Below are positions 31,178 through 64,000 of a stretch of DNA of 64,000 nt, in pieces. Where the stretch lies: NCBI GenBank assembly GCA_943735955.1, contig OX030958.1, forward strand, positions 6,257,126 to 6,321,125, in the 5' to 3' direction. Position numbers and translations under genes: made by a program. Numbering within the stretch: position 1 is the first letter of the stretch; every line of letters starts with the position of its first letter. Source of the DNA: Piscicola geometra (taxonomy: Eukaryota > Annelida > Clitellata > Hirudinida > Piscicolidae). Under the pieces are notes generated by a model. It made no database searches, was not told the DNA's origin, and worked only from the letters and a program-made list of their open reading frames with translations.

Positions 31178-31440
31178 TGTGAGCGTGTGTGTGTGTTTGT
31201 GTGTGTGTGTTTTTGTGCGTGTGTGTGTATTTTTGAGTGTGTGTGTGTGTGTGTGTAAGTGTGTGTTTGTGTGTGTGTGTGTGTGTATGTGTGTGTGTGA
31301 TTGTGTGTGTGTGTATGTGTGTGTGTGTGTGATTGTGTGTATGTGTGTGTGTGTTTGTGTGTGTGTGTTTTTGTGTGTTTGTGTGTGTGTTCGTGTGTGT
31401 GTGTTTGTGTGTGTGTGTTTGTGTGTTCGTGTGTGTGTGT
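31178..31440. repeat. degenerate (TG)n array
   Basis: TG-rich array with frequent TTT, TA and C interruptions, about 260 bp, left of the calcineurin 3' end. Confidence 0.9.
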
Positions 31441-31679
31441 CGATGATGGAAAAGTGAGCAGAACATATGGGAGGGTGCGTATGAAGTTAGGTGCAGAGAA
31501 CTTGAAGCCATTAAATGGATGGGACAAAAAGTTAATTAATTACAAATTTGTTTAAATTACAATCGATTGATTACTGAGAAGAATAAATAATGAGCTGAAT
31601 CGTACGGACATCACAAAGAAGAAAAAGACGACTTGCAAAAGGAATCTAAATACGTATGCATGATAAGACGAGATGCTTG

Positions 31680-31795
31680 CACAAATGATACACAAATTGT
31701 GCAAAATTATGCACAACTGATGCACAAATTATGCACAAATGATACACAAATTATGCAAAATTATGCACAATTTATGCACAATAGATGCACGATTG
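31680..31795. repeat. A/T-rich repeat with octamer-like ATGCA motifs
   Basis: About two copies of a roughly 55-bp unit composed of variants of ATGCACAAATTATGCAAAAT; the ATGCAAAA and ATGCACAA words recall the octamer ATGCAAAT. Confidence 0.6.
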
Positions 31796-32269
31796 AAGGG
31801 AGAGGTGAGATGGTGTCAAGGGAGAGAGGGCAGCACCAACTCAGAGTGTCTTTCAGATGATGCTCAACCAGCAGATCAAGGAAAAGTGCACTAAATATTG
31901 GTAGCGGTAGAATATAAAAGATACCAAGTTACATACCCATATATACATGGAAACACACACACATGCGCAGTAATACTTGATCCACCATCGAAGAAAAGCC
32001 CGACACTCGACCACTACAGACGACGACGCAGAAGACACACGACAGACAGACGCGTCTGCCTCGTCTGGCGTCACGACCACGTGACCAAAGAAATAATCAT
32101 CCGATGCATAATTCAATTTTTAAAAAAATTCAATATGTCGATGTGTGTATATTCAATCAATCAATCATCACCATCACCACCACTTTCCCAATCTCTATAT
32201 TCACAATCGCTTAAAATCAATGAACAGTGTGAATACGTGATGAGATAAAATCGATCTCGACCAATCGCA

Positions 32270-54532
<22,263 letters not shown>

Positions 54533-55317
54533 TCGCTCTGATTTTATTTTACTAATTAATCCTAAAAGCTTTAATCAACTTTGTTACGTCAGTTAACTAA
54601 CCAACGAACCCGACTATTTTTCGAGCGATAATACCTGTTTTAACAAGTCTATAATAATAAGCTGCGTAAGAATACCAGAAGAGATCCTTCATAAATGGAG
54701 TGTGCACGCCCTATATGCCTGCTTGCTACCTTGAGCAAAAACAAATATATACGCAGAGTGGACCTAGCAAAAGATTTTAAACGAAACGAAAAATACATTA
54801 AGGAATTCTGAGAATAGAAAGGTGAAGTAAAACCCTGGGGGATATGTGCTTTCTGTATGCTTTGAGTCCTTCAAAAAAATATTTTGTTCCTTGAAGAAGT
54901 TCTTTTTTAAAGGTTATAACAAGATTTAAGCCTTCATTTTTCGAATTTATCAATATAAACTTTAGAAATAAACTTCTAAATTAGGAGTTATTCCGCATAC
55001 AAATTAATACTTTTTTATAACTTTTTTTTTCATTTCAAAGATTTCGTATGTGTTGGCAGTCATCATCTCATAAATGTCAATTATGTGTTTTGGTTTCGAC
55101 TAGCGAAAAAAAACTTTTTAAAAGTATTTTTTCAAGTGTTAGCACTCAAACAATCAAGTTTTAAATCATTTTGTTCAACATCTAATTAGCAATAAAAGCT
55201 TACTTAGGTAAGCTAAAATCATATATTTTCGCGAAATAAAAATGTAAAGCCTTTTTTTCTGAAACTTTAAACCCAACTGGAGAACAAATATACTGCAAAA
55301 TTAGGTTCAAATAATAA

Positions 55318-55492
55318 TAATAATAATGACGAGCATTATTATAGTGCGTATAACCCGAACGAGCTTCGAGGCCACTTAGTCTGCATATTTTCATTTGCGT
55401 CTTTGGGTTACTAGGGCATTGGTTGAACTTGAACGTAGGACCTTCCATTAATGGTCAAGCCGAGAGTCGTTGCCGACTCAGCTACCCCTTCA
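55318..55492 (-). mobile_element. tRNA-derived SINE (SINE-B), near full length
   Basis: On the minus strand it starts GGGGTAGCTGAGTCGGCAAC, containing an A box that fits the tRNA consensus (TAGCTGAGTCGG). A degenerate B box (ACGTTCAAGTTC) follows, then the body GTGGCCTCGAAGCTCGTTCG, and the tail ends in (ATT)n. Tail-only copies lie at 2581-2655 and 41093-41160. Confidence 0.75.
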
Positions 55493-56676
55493 AAATAAAT
55501 ATGTACAAAAGATAGTTTTATTTTTCTGAATCATTCATACAAAAATTACAAATAAACACTTTGCCATGCATATTGATTCTCAAATTATACTTTTCATTCG
55601 TATGCCTTCGAAGTGTTTGCTAAATTAATTCTAAATCAATGAAAATTCTTAAAGCAGTTTACATGTTTGAGTGCAAGGCGTTACGACAGAGTACGAATAA
55701 TATTTAGACGCGAAAAGAAACTTTCTTAGAAAGACTGTCTGAAAGTTAGGTTGTGTTTAAAGTTTCTCTTTGATGTGATTTAAAAACTTAAATGATAAAT
55801 TAACATTTCGTCATTTGAAACTAAGACAAAAAGCTAAAGAAGCGTTGACACTTTGAAAGTTTGAAATGTGATGCTAGTCTAAAGATGTTTGCCGCACTTA
55901 AGTCTGACATCAACGACAAGGGGAGGCAGCTTTCTTTCTTTCCTCAAAGCTAAAAATATTTATTTAAATGTAATATTCCTTTATAATAGATTGACAATAC
56001 TATGATAGCTCGAGGTAAAAAGAATTTCGTCCAATCGTCGTAAGTTTTATTAAGGCTTCCTTGGATGCGTCTAAACAGTTTAAACTATAACTCCAAACAT
56101 ATTTTACACACTGTTGACAAACATGAATCTTTAGCGACCCAGTGAAAACACAAGAATTGTGGAATTGTGATAACATCAAATACCAACGATAAAACCAACT
56201 TTGGCCTTCCAATAAAACTTCTAATGGAGAACCTGCAGATGATTGGTGTGACATGGACATGGACGAATTGAAAAGCTTCATTGTAATCGTATTCGTGCTG
56301 GGTGTGTACTAGAGGTCACCCGGGTACCCGATCCTTCAAGGGTTTCTACAATTTCAATTGGTAAAAATATCGCATGGAAAAGTTTTGTAAAAGCATGCAA
56401 ATAATTGATTAAGAATTTGAACTCCTTTGGTATTTCTGGCATGTTAAACCATAGAAAGTCATGCACTGGCAGTCCAGCTGTGAATGAAAAAAGCCAAAGT
56501 ACTTTTTCTTTAACTGAAAAATCTGATTTTCTTTGTTCAAAAAGCAGTCTATGCAAAGCCATTAGATTATTCTGTGCTCAAGACATGAGAGAATTTGTTA
56601 CCGTTGAAGGTGAGGGGTCTATAAAATGGCTTTAAAGCTTATTGATCTTGGAGCCTTATATCGTCATGGTTCCAAA

Positions 56677-58691
56677 CAGGGGCGCAACCAGCCAAAAATG
56701 CTGGGGGGGGCTCAACTTTAGTATTAAAAAAATTATTATTTACCGCAACTGTTGTGTTTTGCAACATCAATTTTTATATTTTCTTGCTCTTTTAATACCG
56801 AGTTTTTTTCACATATTTTGTTCAATAAATTTTAAATTCATAAGTTAAATTTTAAATTTTTTCATTTAGTTATTTATAAATTTTTTTTTCCTGTTCACAT
56901 TTAAAATTTCTCAAAACAATCTTTTCTCGCTTAGATAATTTTTCAGTTTTTTCATTCGATTTTAGTATTTTTATACAAATTTAGTCCTAATTTCAGGGCG
57001 AGAAGATACTTGAACTATTTTTTTATTTATTCAAAATAACTTTTAAAAGGTTTCCAATGCTTTTAAAAATCAATGGTGCGTTTTCGCAACTTTGACGTAA
57101 TATGATTTCATATGATTTTTATTAAGCCTAGTCATTCATTACAATATTTATTATAAAAATAATAAAATTATTAATTTAATGTTAATGTATTATGAAATTT
57201 ATAAATTAAAATTAAAAGTTGAATTTTGTAGATGAATGTTGATTTTTATATTTCGAAAAAAAAATCTAAACCGCAAATGCTTCAAACTTGAAAATTATTG
57301 AAGAAAATATAATTTTTAACCTCTCATAGGTTGATTATAAAATTAAAATAAAGATAACATTCGTCGTCAATGTCGTATTTGAAACAGCACGACAGTTTAT
57401 AAGTGCTGTTGTAATTCACTTTAAATAATTTGCTTTATTGTATTTAAAATAATAATAATAATTATTATAACTAATAAAATAATTAGAAGTTTAATTTTAT
57501 CAAACTATTTGCGATTGAAATTTATTTCTGTTTTAATTAATGTGGTTTGAATCAATTTATTTATAATTTTTTACTGCACACTTCTCGCTCATGTTGCGTT
57601 TTCGCAACATTTTGCCCCATTAAAACTTATGAAATAATTGTTTTCAATTTTGCTTGAGTTGTTATTATAACCATATAATGCAAGTTTAAATGTAAAAATC
57701 GGGTAGCGGCGGTAAATGGGCTAAATAAAAACTACCAATTATAATTGATAAAGAATTTAGTTAGTTTATTAATGATACCAAAAAAAACTACAAACTAAGT
57801 TGCATAGTATTCTTAGAGTTACGTCATCATTTTTCAAACTAAGGTAAAAAGTAAAAATATAAGTTTGATCTGAGATCCTAAACAGTCTATAATTTTTGTT
57901 AAAATATTTAGTTTCAACTAATTTTTGATGTGTTCTCAGTTGCAAAATAATTTTTCAATCAGTTTGTGAAAATCTTATCACCATTTCATTTACTGAAAGA
58001 AGTGCAGTAGCGGTTTTGGTAGCAGATATTCTCAAACAAGCTTTGCAAACGACGAGCAGAAACAGTCGTCTTAAGATGAATTTTAGTAAGCCGAAATTTA
58101 GAAAATGCTCTTTCTGCATCTGATGAAGTAACTGGCAGAGTCAGAGCAACATCGAGCATATAGTGCAACTCAGGCTAAAGGCTTGTTGCTCAATAGAGTT
58201 CTTGCAGTTCGATAAATGAAATGAGATCAGACTGATCCGCACGTAAACTTAATGTGTTGATGTGATTTTGAGCTGTCTTTGCACAGTTTCAGCATCCTTT
58301 CCATGAAGGTTGAATAATTCTGAAAGCTCGGGAGTTATTTTGTCTATCTGCGTTATTCTTTATATACTTGCCATAGGTGGAAAAATTTACATATGAAAAT
58401 TGTAAAGATTTAAGAGTGTAGTTAAGTTCTAGTGGTGCTCTATTTTTTTCAAAATTTGTGACATGTTAGTGTTATTTTGGTAGGATCTCTATGTTCTGTG
58501 TTGATATATGAAATGTTTTGTGAGATAAAGACCCGATGGCCATCCAGAGAAAATATCATTGTCCTATGGCATATTGAAAAATTGATTACCCCCCCCCCCA
58601 CCACCAAAAAAACTCATCGATTTTCGAAAAATTGTGAGACCCTTCAAATAGGTCTAGGGGGGGCTTGAGCCCCCTCCTAGTTGCGCCACTG
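56677..58691. mobile_element. hAT-family DNA transposon with 8-bp target duplication
   Basis: 2015-bp element bounded by imperfect terminal inverted repeats, CAGGGGCGCAACCAG on the left and CAGTGGCGCAACTAG as the reverse complement of the right end. An exact 8-bp direct repeat GTTCCAAA flanks it (56669-56676 and 58692-58699). The ends, the 8-bp duplication and a minus-strand transposase C-terminal fragment all fit hAT. The interior is AT-rich and full of stops, so this copy is not autonomous. Confidence 0.9.
57986..58168 (-). pseudogene. hAT transposase C-terminal (dimerisation) fragment
   Basis: A 60-codon minus-strand ORF containing LPVTSSDAERAFSKFRLTK, the signature of the hAT C-terminal dimerisation domain. 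The upstream part on the same strand, towards 58330, still resembles transposase (DLISFIELQELY-like) but is cut by stop codons. It lies inside the element 56677-58691. Confidence 0.8.
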
Positions 58692-59733
58692 GTTCCAAAG
58701 CTAAAACGATGCTACCATGTGAGAAGACAGTGAAACAATATCATGAAAGATATTTGAGTTTTGGGAATAGTTCATAACGAGTTCAAAAATTCTTGGGAAC
58801 GGGTCGGCACCAAAAACCTAAATTCCGATAACCAGCAGGAACGAAACGAGACAAAAAAAATGTTTCGGAACTTGGACAAAATCACAGCATGAACTCTTCG
58901 TTTTTTTCAGGAATATTCATTTTACCTGCAGCTTTTTGTCTCTAACGACTCCTGTTTGGAATTTAAGGGTAAAATTTTTAACTCGTCGCTTTTGAATCAA
59001 TATTTAGTTTAGGATTTAAATACTGGGGGTCTTTTGACCACCACAGATAGATGTTGGATGGAATGTCATTGCTTTCAAACCAAATATTTATATTATTTAT
59101 TAGTTTCTTATTATCCGATATAATTTTTAAATGTTTATTTCATGAGTCGTGACAGCGTTAAAAAGTTCTATCACAAACTAGAAAATACATGAATTGAAGC
59201 CCTCTAAAAATACCTTCAATTCATTCTTCTTTATATATAATATTAAAATATTAATTTAATCTGAACAAATCTTGATAATGCTTTTTTTTCTCAAATATAT
59301 ATTGAACTTCTCCGGTTTAAGATCTCATACTAAAAGGAAGGGCTAATCCTTTGACACGTTACACGTTGTTCTTTTTGGTTCAATTGACAATTCAACAGGG
59401 AATATACTTATATTATAATGTAGAGCCTATCTAACAAATTTAAACTGATACGTGACTTAAGTGCCATTTCTAAAACCATTTTTTAACTTTCATGCGACAG
59501 CCACACAATTGGAGCTTTCTAGAATATTATATAGTGATCAACCAGCCTTATAGCGAGATAAATAAAAGTTTTTAAAAGTTTGACGACTGGAATATAGTTT
59601 TATAATACTTTTTGAGTTATATAGTCAAGCTGGATAAAATTTTTTTCAATGGTTTACTTTTGAATGTCACAATTTTTTTATCAAAATTTTTAAATCTTAG
59701 AAAATTTTAAAAAACAACAAAATTATCTTAAAA

Positions 59734-62700
59734 ATGAAAGTTTTACATTTAATTACGTTGTTTTTCATCCTATCTTCATTTTACTTGGCTTCTGGGGAAT
59801 TTTTTTCCGCTATTACGGATCTAGAAAAGATTTTGCAAGTGGAGAGTGAACTTGCTAAGGATCTACGTAAATATATCGATTTAGAAGAAGGAAGATTAAA
59901 AAAAATCAAAAAGTAAATCATTTTATTTATTACATAGTTTTTTAGTATAGTATTTTATAGTATAAAATGTATACTAATTCAATTAATATTTAAAAAATCA
60001 TTTGAAATATACAGCTGCAAATCAAATATATGCAATATTTTCAGAATAGCTGAGGATTTTTACTCTCACAGCACAAAGGCACTAGATGACTCTGAGAAGT
60101 ACTTGGGCAACCCAATCAATGCCTTCCTGCTTGTCAAGAGGTTCACCAATGACTGGGACAAGATCCTTGAGCGGGAGATCAAACCAACTCATCTGGCAGG
60201 TTCATCAGCTTTAAATTATTTTACTTAATTAAATTATTTAATTTTGAAACCATAACTGCCAAGTTTAGATGGAAATACACGAAACAATAAACTAAATATC
60301 TCTCTTAACTTGACGCTTTTCACACCCCTTGAACCAGAGCTGCTGGAAAGCGTCAACAAGAAGACACTAAGGTTTCCGACGGAGGAGGATTTAGAAGGTG
60401 CAGGCAAGGCGCTCATGCGTCTGCAGGACACATATGCACTGCCCTCGCACAACATCTCGAATGGCAACCTCCTTAACGATGGAGGCATGCATCCAGTACA
60501 ACTCAAAGGTGCATTCAAGAACATTTTTCTACTTCTCAAACATAGAGTTTTCAAATACAGAATAATAATAAAAATAAACACTAGAATCAAACAAACATAC
60601 AGCATCATCACCTCTTTCCACCACCAACAAACCCTGGCAGCTGAAGACTGTTTCAAGCTGGGTGCCATAGCTTACTCCTCCCGGGACTACTACCACACCA
60701 TCCTCTGGATGAACGAGGCTTTACGACTGCACACAAGCGAACCAACTCCCTCCAAACACCCTCTCTCCAAACCCCTCCTTCTCGACTACCTCGCTTTTTC
60801 TTACTACATGGTACTGTGGAATGACTGTGTGGAATGCCATTATATTCTTTGAATATAATCTTTTTGCATTTTGACTGTATAAAATGTCATTATATTAATT
60901 CATTATAATCTTTTTATTTATTTTTTTATTCTTTACAAATTTATTAATTATACACTTACAGCAAGGGAATGTTCGCAGAGCATTGAACCTCACGATTGAC
61001 CTCCTTTCCCTGGGTCGGCATCTCATGTGTTTTCATCTGCATCATCTGTCAAAACTTTCCCTAACCTACAAACATCCATCTCCCACCGTTCTTGTACCAC
61101 ACCATCCCTATTTTCAACTTACACCACATTAAACCACATAACACCATCACACCATCTTGGTTTCAATCCCACACCATTAAACCACATAACACCATCACAC
61201 CATCCATATCTCGACCCCACACCATTAAACCACATTACACAACCACACCATTCATATCTCCACTCCACACCATTAAACCACATAACACCATCACACCATC
61301 CATATCTCGACCCCACACCATTTAAGCACATTACACAACCACACCATCCATATCTCCACCCCACACCACTAAAGCACATTACACAACCACACCACCATAC
61401 TTCAACTAAACCACACACACGTTCAACCACTCCGAACCACAGAGCCAGACCACGTGCGTGCTCAAACGAACTTCCAATTCTACAAGGAATTGATCAAAGA
61501 AGAAGAACTTAAACACAAAGACGCCCTCACAAACAACACTTCCATCGACGACAACCCTGAAGCCCCTCTCCTTCAACCCGACCCTGACCTCAACCCTCGA
61601 CCCATGGATGCATACAAGTTGTCAGATGACTTCAGAAATTATGAGCGACTGTGCCGCAACGAGGAGACACATGTGAGTGTATTTTCATTCATCCGTTTTT
61701 TCACCCATTCATCCTTTCTTCCATCCATCTTTTTTTTTCTTTTTCTTTTTGTCTATACTATTCACAGCCTGACAGACGCATGCCATGTTACAATGGTTCT
61801 GAGAACCATGGTTCTTATGCGCCAAGGCGCATCTTTTCATTATCCATTTTTTCATCCATCCATTCTTTCATCCATCCATCTATTCTTCCATCCATCCATC
61901 TATTCTTCCATCCATCCATCTATTCTTCCATCCATCCATCTATTCTTCCATCCATCTATTCTTTAACCCATCTATCTATTCTTCCATCCATCTATTCTTT
62001 AACCCATCCATTTTTTAGACACCCATCTTCCCCTTTCATCATTCATTCACCTTTTCACAAGCAACTCACCCTTCAACCACCCTCTTACTACCTTAACCAC
62101 TCATCCACTTCCCCCTCAACCAAACACTCTGTCAACCACCCTTTTTCTTCCATTAAACACCCTTTCAATCCTCTTCCTCTTCTTCATCACCATCATCACC
62201 ATAACCACCACCGCCACCCTTCCCACCACCATCAAAATCATCCCACCCACCCCCACCATTCCCACCACCACCCTTCCCACTACTACCCACATCATCCCAC
62301 CCACCCAACCACCATCATTCCCACCACCACCCTTCCCACTACTACCCACATCATCCCACACACCCCCTATCATTCCCGCCACCACCCTTCCCACTACTAC
62401 CCACATCATCCCACCCACCCACACACCCACCATCATCCCCACCCACCCACACACCCACCATCATTCCCACCCACCCACACACCCACCATCATCCCACCCA
62501 CCCACACACCCACCATCATCCCCACCCACCCACCTACACACCCACCATCATCCCCACCCACCCACCCACACACGACCACGAACAGCGAAGCAGCGACAGC
62601 CACAAACTTCGCTGTTTCTACATGCGTCACCATCCCTTCTTGCTCCTGAGGCCCGTGAAGACAGAGGAGGTGCACTGGCAACCGCGCATGTACCTCTTCC

Positions 62701-63096
62701 ATGACGTCATGACGGAGCAGCAGATCGATGCTATTAAAAGCACCTCCAGGTCAAAGGTTGCAATGCCCTCTTGTGTGTGTTCAATTGGGATCCATTTAAT
62801 GCGCTCATTTATTTCATATGTCTGCTTATCTACTCATTTATTTATCTTTTCAATCATCCATCCATACATGCATGCATCTATCCATCCATCCACCCATCCG
62901 CCTATATATCTATCCATCCATCCATCCATCCACCACCCACCCATGCATACATCCATTCACCCATGCATGCATCCATTCACCCACCCATGCATCCATTCAC
63001 CCATGCATGCATTCATTCACAGCTGGGTAGATCAGTCGTGTACCACAAGAGTGACAGCTCCACCACCACAGTGCAGGACTACAGAGTCAGCAAAAG
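59734..63096 (+). CDS. P4HA: prolyl 4-hydroxylase subunit alpha (partial, 3' end beyond window)
   Basis: ER-lumenal collagen prolyl 4-hydroxylase alpha subunit, acting as an alpha2beta2 tetramer with protein disulfide isomerase. Exons: 59734-59912, 60045-60199, 60338-60508, 60641-60810, 60962-61013, 61443-61672, 62586-62756, 63023-63096, all in phase. A signal peptide is visible ([20 protein letters not shown], then G). Next comes the N-terminal dimerisation region ([27 protein letters not shown]). The peptide-substrate-binding TPR part has [30 protein letters not shown] and [15 protein letters not shown]. The linker has YERLCRNE, then [27 protein letters not shown] and VQDYRVSKR. The iron- and 2-oxoglutarate-binding catalytic core would follow right of the window, so catalytic residues cannot be checked. 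Isoform (P4HA1/2/3-like) is not assignable. Confidence 0.95.
61085..61400. repeat. 48-bp minisatellite in P4HA intron 5
   Basis: Units built from CATATCTCGACCCCACACCA and TTAAACCACATTACACAACC, with CATATC recurring at 61205, 61253, 61301 and 61349 (48-bp spacing). It ends close to the acceptor of the exon at 61443 and forms a C/A-rich tract there. Confidence 0.87.
61733..61835 (-). repeat. SINE-A 3' half, antisense in P4HA intron 6
   Basis: The minus strand reads GCGCATAAGAACCATGGTTC, then CATTGTAACATGGCATGCGT, CTGTCAGGCTGTGAATAG and an A-rich tail, matching the SINE at 11153-11397. The 5' half with the Pol III boxes is absent. Confidence 0.78.
61845..62580. repeat. CCATC/CCACC satellite tract in P4HA intron 6
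   Basis: Successive C-rich arrays on the sense strand: 20-bp CTATTCTTCCATCCATCCAT units (61870-62010), then CCACCACCCTTCCCACTACT and CCACCCACACACCCACCATC units (62190-62580). The array runs up to 5 bp before the acceptor (GAACAG) of the exon at 62586. Confidence 0.85.
62830..63020. repeat. (CATC/CATG)n tetranucleotide tract in P4HA intron 7
   Basis: CATCCATC and CATGCATC units ending at the ATTCACAG acceptor of the exon at 63023. Confidence 0.85.

Positions 63097-64000
<904 letters not shown>

Larger units (their letters stand above)
29670..32269. other. intergenic region between CCDC137 start and calcineurin 3' end
   Basis: About 2.6 kb, AT-rich, with repeats listed separately (23-bp triplicate, GGAT/GAAT array, TG array, 55-bp repeat). 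Both flanking genes are on the minus strand, so this includes the CCDC137 promoter (right of 29669) and the calcineurin 3' UTR (left of 32270). No further exon was recognised. Confidence 0.55.
56405..58761 (+). pseudogene. older hAT transposase relic, interrupted
   Basis: The + strand at 56405-56635 has an ORF with a hAT/BED-like block, AIRLFCAQDMREFVTVEGEG, similar to the segment after the BED finger in hAT transposases. It ends at a stop near 56635. The frame shifted by one base continues to the insertion point (LIDLGALYRHG) and resumes beyond the younger element at 58700-58761 with MLPCEKTVKQYHERYL, the expected next hAT block. So the relic is broken by a frameshift and by the insertion of 56677-58691. 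A TAGAGGTCACCCGGGTACCC-type sequence near 56308 may be its left end. Confidence 0.55.
54533..59733. other. intergenic region with nested transposons
   Basis: About 5.2 kb of AT-rich DNA between the divergent calcineurin (-) and P4HA (+) start codons. It contains a SINE-B copy, an old hAT relic and a younger hAT inserted in it. Both gene promoters lie at its ends; no clear core promoter motif is visible. Confidence 0.7.

Noticed and set aside
31853..32116. Minus-strand ORF left of the calcineurin stop, considered as an extra C-terminal exon
   Set aside because: The exon at 32270-32403 already ends in an in-frame stop soon after the autoinhibitory domain, and this ORF has no calcineurin similarity.

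Overview
This is metazoan nuclear DNA. It carries spliced animal genes, tRNA-derived SINEs, hAT-type DNA transposons and a very heavy load of micro- and minisatellites. Gene content, short AT-rich introns and a (TTAGGG)-type telomeric tract fit a spiralian (annelid, leech or mollusc grade). That placement is inference. No bacterial, viral or organellar genes were seen.

Layout. (1) Positions 1-12,256 hold a compact cluster: the 3' part of XPNPEP3 (+), a complete TRAPPC3 (-, convergent with XPNPEP3) and a complete RCC1 (+, divergent from TRAPPC3 over about 680 bp). (2) Positions 12,257-28,138 are gene-poor, with one intronless Shaker-type potassium channel ORF (-, 19,076-20,533). (3) CCDC137 (-) is at 28,139-29,669. 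(4) A 22-kb calcineurin A catalytic subunit gene (-) runs from 54,532 to 32,270 in 13 exons; its introns are largely satellites. (5) Positions 54,533-59,733 are AT-rich and hold a hAT element nested inside an older hAT relic, plus a SINE. (6) From 59,734 to the right edge lies the 5' part of a prolyl 4-hydroxylase alpha subunit gene (+); its catalytic exons are beyond the window.

For the six spliced genes I worked out exon limits by hand from GT/AG sites, codon phase and remembered family sequences. Every junction closes in phase, which is strong internal support. The genes belong to unrelated housekeeping or signalling pathways (mitochondrial proline aminopeptidase, TRAPP tethering, Ran exchange, K+ conductance, nucleolar coiled-coil protein, Ca2+/calmodulin phosphatase, collagen hydroxylation). 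They are not an operon or a functional cluster.

Most interesting points: a Kv1-type channel whose S4 voltage sensor is shorter by one three-residue turn; a 21-bp minisatellite that lays down six in-frame decoy 3' splice sites just upstream of the calcineurin autoinhibitory exon; several real splice sites built directly from (TG)n/(CA)n arrays; (TAG)n arrays that are in sense orientation in all four host-intron cases; SINE families with related heads but different tails; and a cleanly nested hAT insertion with an 8-bp target duplication. I found no evidence of a wholly new multi-gene system.
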